Shown here piece after piece: positions 59,684-64,000 of a stretch of 64,000 bases of DNA. This DNA is from Halorubellus sp034808145 (GTDB taxonomy: Archaea; Halobacteriota; Halobacteria; Halobacteriales; Natrialbaceae): NCBI RefSeq assembly GCF_034808145.1, contig NZ_JAXHGM010000001.1, positions 930,001-994,000 on the forward strand, given 5' to 3'. Below the pieces are notes generated by a model, which ran no database searches, had not been told where the DNA came from, and saw only the letters and a list, made by a program, of their open reading frames with translations. A program made the position numbers and the translations under genes. Every line of letters begins with the position of its first letter. Position 1 is the stretch's first letter.

Positions 59684-60826
59684 ATGGACTTCAGTCTCTC
59701 TGCCGAACAGAAACAGATCCGGGACATGGTCTCGGAGTTCGTCGACGAGGAGGTCGTGCCCCAGGCCGCCGAGATCGACGAGCACGACGAGTTCCCGCGC
59801 GACCTCGTCGACGAGATGGCCGACCTCGGCCTGATGGGGATGCCGTTCCCCGAGGAGTACGGCGGCGCCGGCCTCGACTACCACAGCTACGCCATCGGTA
59901 TCGAGGAGATCTCGCGAGGGAGCGGCGGCCTGGGCACGGTCGTCGCCGCGCACATCAGCCTCGCCGGGAACATGATCTACGAGTTCGGCGACGAGGCCCA
60001 GAAGGAGGAGTACCTGACGCCGCTCGCGGAAGGCGAGGACGTCGGCGCGTTCGCACTCAGCGAACCGCAGGCAGGCAGCGACGTTCCCGCGATGGACACC
60101 ACCGCCGAGAAGGACGGTGACGGCTACGTCATCGACGGCGGGAAACTCTGGATCTCGAACGGCTCGGTCGCAGACACCATCACGGTGTTCGCGAAGACCG
60201 ACCCCGACGCCGGTAACAAGGGCATCTCGAGCTTCGTCGTCCGCCCCGAAGAGGACGACGGGTTCATCGTCGAAGGCACCGAGGACAAACTCGGCGACAA
60301 GGGCTGTCCGACCGCCGAACTCCGATTCGACGACTGCTACGTCCCCGAGGACCGACTGCTCGGCGACGAAGGCCGCGGGTTCGTGCAGGCACTGAAGACC
60401 CTGAACGGCGGCCGCATCACCATCGCCGCACGCTCGGTCGGTATCGCTCGCGCCGCACTCGACCAGGCGCTCGACTACGCGCAGCAGCGCGAGCAGTTCG
60501 AGCAACCCATCGGCGAGTTCCAGAGCATCAAGCACAAGCTCGCGGACATGGACACGAAGGTCCAGGCCGCGGAGATGCTCATGCACAAGGCCGCCGACAA
60601 GAAGATCCGCGGCGAGGACTACATCAAGGACGCCGCACAGGCGAAGCTCTACGGGAGCGAGATCAGTCGCGAGGTCGCGAACGAAGGCATCCAGATCCAC
60701 GGCGGCTACGGGTACACGAAGGACTTCCCCGCCGAGCGCTTCTACCGGGACGCGAAACTCAACGAGATCTACGAGGGGACGAGCGAGATCCTCCGGAACA
60801 CCATCGGCGACCACCTCCAGCAGTAA
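59684..60826 (+). CDS. Acyl-CoA dehydrogenase
   Basis: This 380-residue flavoenzyme oxidises acyl-CoA in beta-oxidation or branched-chain catabolism. Signature features are FALSEPQAGSDVPAM, WISNGSVAD, GIQIHGGYGYTKDFPAERFYRDA and the catalytic Glu364 in EIYEGTSEI. Length and motif order match short- or medium-chain enzymes. A TATA-like AAAAGTAAAG lies around 59649-59658, about 30 nt upstream. The mutase, epimerase and CoA synthetase elsewhere in the window could use its products. tRNA-Gln follows directly. Confidence 0.94.
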   Translation: MDFSLSAEQKQIRDMVSEFVDEEVVPQAAEIDEHDEFPRDLVDEMADLGLMGMPFPEEYGGAGLDYHSYAIGIEEISRGSGGLGTVVAAHISLAGNMIYEFGDEAQKEEYLTPLAEGEDVGAFALSEPQAGSDVPAMDTTAEKDGDGYVIDGGKLWISNGSVADTITVFAKTDPDAGNKGISSFVVRPEEDDGFIVEGTEDKLGDKGCPTAELRFDDCYVPEDRLLGDEGRGFVQALKTLNGGRITIAARSVGIARAALDQALDYAQQREQFEQPIGEFQSIKHKLADMDTKVQAAEMLMHKAADKKIRGEDYIKDAAQAKLYGSEISREVANEGIQIHGGYGYTKDFPAERFYRDAKLNEIYEGTSEILRNTIGDHLQQ

Positions 60827-60843
60827 CGACGGAAGGTAACCCT

Positions 60844-60850
60844 CTTAACC
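60844..60850 (+). promoter_or_regulatory. TATA-like box of tRNA-Gln
   Basis: CTTAACC lies about 27 nt upstream of the first tRNA base at 60874. Confidence 0.45.
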
Positions 60851-60873
60851 GTCGACGCGGAACGTCCGACTGC

Positions 60874-60946
60874 AGTCCCGTGGTGTAGTGGCCAATCATA
60901 ATGGCCTTTGGAGCCATTGACGGCGGTTCGAATCCGCCCGGGACTA
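60874..60946 (+). tRNA. tRNA-Gln (anticodon UUG)
   Basis: The full cloverleaf is visible: acceptor AGTCCCG pairs with CGGGACT (60939-60945) and the discriminator is A60946. The anticodon stem ATGGC/GCCAT (60901-60905, 60913-60917) encloses loop CTTTGGA with anticodon TTG at 60908-60910. The T-arm GGCGG/CCGCC has the loop TTCGAAT. CCA is not encoded. UUG decodes glutamine codon CAA. The DNA immediately downstream is compositionally different and includes a tRNA-like fragment. Confidence 0.95.
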
Positions 60947-61241
60947 CTCGCGAGGAACGAAGGTGACCAGCGGGTCGCCCATCGCGTGATTCGAACCCTG
61001 CCAGTCGCGCGACCATGTCCGGCGGTGGTTCGATATCCACCCGGGACGAGCTCGTCTTGAGGGTGGGTAATCGACCGGTCGGAGAGGTAACGCTCAAACG
61101 ATTGGCACTTTCAATCGGCAATAGGTTTTTTGTTGTCTTTGCTGATGTGGTCCAGTATGGGTATTTGGGACCATACGGTGGTGGCCGGCCCCGCTGTGGA
61201 CGGGTGCCGGACCGAGCTGCAATCGAACGGGTGGTTCGACG
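60947..61241. other. Intergenic region between tRNA-Gln and the multicopper oxidase gene
   Basis: This 295-bp region is partly AT-richer than the rest (61100-61170) and holds a tRNA-like T-arm fragment, another GATTCGAACC sequence (60989-60998), a T6 run (61127-61132) and a GGTCC...GGACC inverted repeat (61151-61174). No protein-coding frame is convincing. Confidence 0.6.
61024..61049 (+). other. tRNA 3'-end-like fragment
   Basis: GGTGG, loop TTCGATAT, then CCACC and CGGGACGA: a T-arm with intact pairing and an acceptor-like tail closely resembling tRNA-Gln's (GGCGG/CCGCC, CGGGACTA), with a compensatory C-to-T and G-to-A change and one extra loop base. No 5' half is present. It could be a remnant of integration at the tRNA gene. 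Confidence 0.5.
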
Positions 61242-63068
61242 ATGCGTAACCCGTCGAGACGCCTGTTACTGAAACTGAGCGCGGGCCTTGGTGTGGCCGG
61301 GTTCGCCTCGCAGGGCGTCGTCGCGGACGAAGGCGACGACGAGTCCGGCGTGGGGCATTCGTCGCCGGACCTCGAGAAGTACGTGCAGGCGCTCCCGCGT
61401 CCCGGTGAGCGGTCGCCGGACGGGACTTACCGGGGCGCCGACTATCACGAGGTCGCCGTGGAGGAGGCCACGCACTCGTTCCACCCGGACCTCGGGGAGA
61501 CGACCATCTGGGGGTTCGACGGGCAGTTCCCCGGGCCGATCATCGCGGGGCGACGCGGGCAGCGTCTCGCACTGCGGTTCGACAACGGCGACCTCCCGGA
61601 CGAGCACCTGTTCGAGGTCGACGAGCGCATCCCCGGGACGACGACCGAGAACTACGTCGGGTACGACGGCCCGGTGCCGGAGGTGCGGACGGTGACGCAC
61701 GTCCACGGGTTGAACGTCGACCCGGCGAACGACGGCCAGGCGGAGATGTGGACGTCCCCGGACGGCGTGACCGGCCCCCGGTTCGTCGACGACGTCCAAG
61801 AGCTCCCGAACCGCCAGTCTCGGCTGACGTCGTCGTATCACGACCACACGCGCGGCGTCAGTCGCCTGAACAACTACGCCGGCCTGGTCGGCGCGTACTA
61901 CATCCGGAGTCCGCAGGAGGAGCAACTCGCGCTCCCGGACGGCGAGTACGACGTGCCGCTGGTGTTGGCCGACCGCGCGTTCGAGGACGACGGGTCGCTG
62001 CACTACCCCGAGGAGTTCGTGCCGAACTTCGCGGGCGACGTGCCGACGGTCAACGGCGCCGCGTGGCCGTACGTCGAGGTCGAACCGCGACGGTACCGGT
62101 TCCGGTTCCTCAACGTCTCCAACGGCCGGACGTACGACATCGGGCTCGAGACCGAGGGCGGTAGTCACGACGACGCCCACGACGTCCCGACCCTGCACCA
62201 GATTTCGCCCGGGCACGGGTTCCTGGACGAGGTCGTGTCCATCGGTCACGGTGGCGACATGGAGTCGCTCGTCGTCGCGCCGTTCGAGCGCGCGGACGTG
62301 ATCGTGGACTTCTCCGAGCACGCTGGCGAGACGTTCACGGTGACGAACGACGCCGCGTTCCCGTACGGCGGCGGGACGAGCCACGACGACGGCATGAGTG
62401 GCATGGGCGAGGACGACGGTGGACACGGCGACGACGGCGGTCACCCGCAGATCGGCGAGCTCATGCAGTTCAGGGTCGCCGACGAGGTGAGCGAGCCCGA
62501 CGACACCGCGGACCCGACCGAGTTGCGACTTCCGACCCGGAATCGCGTGAATCCCGAGGCGGCCCGGACGACCCGGAAGGTGACCATGGGGATGAGCATG
62601 GACGAGCACGGCCTCATGGTCCACAACCTGAACGGGAAGGAGTGGGGCGACGGCATCGACGTCAAACCACAGCGCGGCTCGACGGAGATCTGGGAGCTGG
62701 AGAACAACACCATGCACACGCACCCGATCCACCTCCACATGGTCGAGTTCGAGGTGCTCGAGCGCGACCGCGGCGACGAGCACCACGGCCCACGCGGGCC
62801 GCTGCCGAACGAACGAGGCGGCAAGGACGTCGTTCGCGTCGACCCCGGAGAGACGGTTCGGATCGCCATGCAGTTCGGGGACTTCACCGGGCGATTCCCG
62901 TTCCACTGCCACATCCTCGAGCACGAGGAGTACGACATGATGCGGTCGTTCAAGGTCGTGACGGGGAGCGGCGATGGCGGGAACGGGAACGACGCTGGCG
63001 GGGACGGCAACGGCGATGGCGGGAACGGCAACGGCAGCACTGGGAAAGGAACGCCCGGTGGTAAGTAG
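61242..63068 (+). CDS. Tat-exported multicopper oxidase
   Basis: This 608-residue extracellular laccase-like enzyme starts with a twin-arginine signal (RRLLLKLSAGLGVAGF). Four copper-binding motifs are visible: THVHGLNV, SYHDHTRG, HTHPIHLHMVEFEVL and FPFHCHILEHEEYDMM. The last, HCHxxEHxxxDMM, supplies the type 1 copper (His, Cys, Met) and trinuclear ligands. A His/Asp/Gly-rich insert (MSGMGEDDGGHGDDGGHP) and a Gly/Asn-rich tail GDGNGDGGNGNGS are unusual. It oxidises phenols or metals such as manganese or copper. It lies on the compositionally different side of tRNA-Gln. Confidence 0.93.
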   Translation: MRNPSRRLLLKLSAGLGVAGFASQGVVADEGDDESGVGHSSPDLEKYVQALPRPGERSPDGTYRGADYHEVAVEEATHSFHPDLGETTIWGFDGQFPGPIIAGRRGQRLALRFDNGDLPDEHLFEVDERIPGTTTENYVGYDGPVPEVRTVTHVHGLNVDPANDGQAEMWTSPDGVTGPRFVDDVQELPNRQSRLTSSYHDHTRGVSRLNNYAGLVGAYYIRSPQEEQLALPDGEYDVPLVLADRAFEDDGSLHYPEEFVPNFAGDVPTVNGAAWPYVEVEPRRYRFRFLNVSNGRTYDIGLETEGGSHDDAHDVPTLHQISPGHGFLDEVVSIGHGGDMESLVVAPFERADVIVDFSEHAGETFTVTNDAAFPYGGGTSHDDGMSGMGEDDGGHGDDGGHPQIGELMQFRVADEVSEPDDTADPTELRLPTRNRVNPEAARTTRKVTMGMSMDEHGLMVHNLNGKEWGDGIDVKPQRGSTEIWELENNTMHTHPIHLHMVEFEVLERDRGDEHHGPRGPLPNERGGKDVVRVDPGETVRIAMQFGDFTGRFPFHCHILEHEEYDMMRSFKVVTGSGDGGNGNDAGGDGNGDGGNGNGSTGKGTPGGK

Positions 63069-63723
63069 GGGCGCTACCCGGGCGTCTCGATTCGCAGGGT
63101 AGAGAGCCGTTACGTTCGTTGAGGCGGTCGGTTTCGGGCACCGAACACTTGGAAATCGTGCCGCCTCGTTCTTCGTCCTTATCTGAACACTGCCTGCTCA
63201 CCGTGTGAGCCGGGTGGGCCATCACGGGTCGGTGGATTACCTCGGTCGCTCTGGCGGTCTGTCCCCTTGCGGGAAGCGTCCCAGCGACCGCCACGGCGGT
63301 CAACCCAGCAGACGCAGGGGTGCCGACTGCGGGATTCGACTCCATCCGCCGACCGAGAGCGGATTCGAGCGCCGTCGGCAGTCGGCGCTCGGACGCGGCG
63401 GAACGCTCCGCTCGAGAGCGGACCGACCGAGAGGGTAGCTATCGACCCGGCAGCGATTATCTGGCGTTTGCGGTGACAGCGGGCCGAACCCGACGACAGG
63501 CCGCCCTCGTAAGCGGCGGCGTCCCCTGCCGTTTGGGGTGGCTTCTCGTCGGCGTGGAACTGCTCGGAGTCCTGTGGCGTGAGTCCGTACTCGTTGTGAC
63601 GTGGGGGCCGTACTCGTTGTGGCGTGGGGGACCGTACTCGTTCTGGGGTGCGTTGGTGCTGTGGGGCGGTTCTGCCGTGGCCGGAAGGCCTATACGAGGG
63701 TGTGTCATGCGTTGTGGTGTACC
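63069..63723. other. Sparse region downstream of the multicopper oxidase gene
   Basis: In this 655-bp stretch no frame has a family-like start and body. One frame (about 63214-63315) could encode a signal-peptide-like string ending in ATATAVNPADAG, but no start codon precedes it. The right part holds a 23-bp tandem repeat (next entry). It may be decayed DNA. Confidence 0.5.
63585..63650 (+). repeat. 23-24-bp tandem repeat (nearly three copies)
   Basis: The unit CCGTACTCGTTGTGRCGTGG plus GGG occurs at 63585-63607 and 63608-63630, with a partial copy (CCGTACTCGTTCTGGGGTG) at 63632-63650. Copies one and two differ by a single base. It lies upstream of the small zinc-finger gene and might be a protein-binding array or slippage product. 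Confidence 0.85.
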
Positions 63724-63996
63724 GTGTTCCAATCGTGCCAGAACTGTCAGGCGACCATCGACGAGTACCTGTTGGACAAACAACTCGAAGGGCTGCGTGA
63801 CCTCACGGTCGACGACTTCAACGTCTGTGCGGACTGCGTGACAGTGGTAGCCGATGCGTGCGGCGAGTGCGGCGGCGCGGTGTACGTCCCGCGAACGGCG
63901 AGCGAGGAACCGGAGATCTGTCCGGCGTGCCGGTCCGCGCTCCTCCAGGAGACGGGACGTGACCCTGGCTGGCAGTACGATACGATGTCGACCTGA
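63724..63996 (+). CDS. Small zinc-finger protein (DUF7571-like)
   Basis: This 90-residue protein begins at GTG 63724 with FQSCQNCQATIDEYLLDKQL. It has four CxxC pairs: CQNC, CADC, CGECGG and CPAC, which would bind two zinc ions. The conserved core LTVDDFNVCADCV suggests the haloarchaeal family I know as DUF7571, from memory. It may be a small regulatory or nucleic-acid-binding protein. It ends four bases before the window edge; the exact start is uncertain. Confidence 0.72.
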   Translation: MFQSCQNCQATIDEYLLDKQLEGLRDLTVDDFNVCADCVTVVADACGECGGAVYVPRTASEEPEICPACRSALLQETGRDPGWQYDTMST

Positions 63997-64000
63997 ACGG

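Noticed and set aside
61015..61272. 85-codon frame between tRNA-Gln and the multicopper oxidase
   Set aside because: Overlaps the oxidase start, contains the tRNA-like fragment, and shows no conserved pattern.
63205..63438. Possible small secreted protein downstream of the multicopper oxidase
   Set aside because: The frame with a signal-peptide-like string has no start codon; the frame with a start lacks such a string.

Overview
The window is a stretch of haloarchaeal (class Halobacteria) chromosome. It is very GC-rich, and the predicted proteins are strongly acidic. Archaeal and haloarchaeal markers include transcription factor S, an XPB-like helicase with a Bax1-type partner, a GGGP synthase for ether lipids, archaeal pantoate kinase plus phosphopantoate--beta-alanine ligase, Pth2, TruD, a ThiR-type regulator, Cys-type Thi4, non-discriminating AspRS with GatB, a 2-oxoacid:ferredoxin oxidoreductase and Tat-dependent lipoproteins. 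Genes are densely packed, often with ATGA/GTGA overlaps, and several start codons lie 27-30 nt downstream of a TATA-like box, which suggests leaderless transcripts. The genus cannot be fixed from the sequence alone.

Layout. 1-5.4 kb: end of a small protein gene, tfs, an acyl/acetyl-CoA synthetase, a truncated adenylating-enzyme-like protein, and a Yip1-like/PH-domain membrane pair. 5.4-9.9 kb: the heat-shock cluster grpE-dnaK-dnaJ on the minus strand. 10-13.5 kb: XPB helicase and a DUF790/Bax1-like nuclease, separated by an opposite-strand lipoprotein gene. 13.7-24.8 kb: CBS protein, an RNA m5C methyltransferase with a PUA-like partner, a LamG-like lipoprotein, PAC2 protein, aminotransferase, HNH-like protein, VOC protein, bactofilin-like protein, cupin/zinc-ribbon protein, YchF-like GTPase and TruD. 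24.8-31.3 kb: the pth2-pfkB-truD operon, the dcd-thiR-methyltransferase operon, a surface lipoprotein with a HExxH motif, and a frameshifted bacterial-type proS. 31.3-49.6 kb: thi4, a two-domain AAA ATPase with an unfamiliar N-terminus, coenzyme A genes, aspS, GGGP synthase, topA, a PAS histidine kinase, gatB and korBA, almost all on the minus strand. 49.8-60.8 kb: a flavodoxin-reductase-like protein, three nested Nudix genes, an acidic repeat protein, methylmalonyl-CoA epimerase and mutase, a class V aminotransferase, two tandem paralogous lipoproteins, a possible photolyase relic, a GNAT protein and acyl-CoA dehydrogenase. 60.87-64 kb: tRNA-Gln(UUG), then a sparser and partly AT-richer segment with a tRNA-like fragment, a multicopper oxidase and a zinc-finger protein.

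Genes that work together: GrpE/DnaK/DnaJ; XPB/Bax1; AspRS (His25 and Pro84, as in non-discriminating enzymes) with GatB for Asn-tRNA by transamidation; ThiR with Thi4 for thiamine; pantoate kinase with phosphopantoate--beta-alanine ligase for CoA; KorA with KorB; methylmalonyl-CoA epimerase and mutase with acyl-CoA dehydrogenase and an acyl-CoA synthetase for propionyl/acyl-CoA metabolism.

The most unusual signals are non-coding. One is a three-copy intergenic element of about 200 bp (31.66, 39.88 and 46.83 kb) that begins at the stop codon of a minus-strand gene. It combines T-runs, three-base-loop hairpins and GCGGTCGCGGT-type repeats. The other is a recurring direct duplication of gene 3' ends just past the stop codon (dnaK, the PUA-like gene, the bactofilin-like gene), with a similar duplication of terminator sequence after the CoA synthetase gene. 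No rRNA, CRISPR array or complete insertion sequence was seen.
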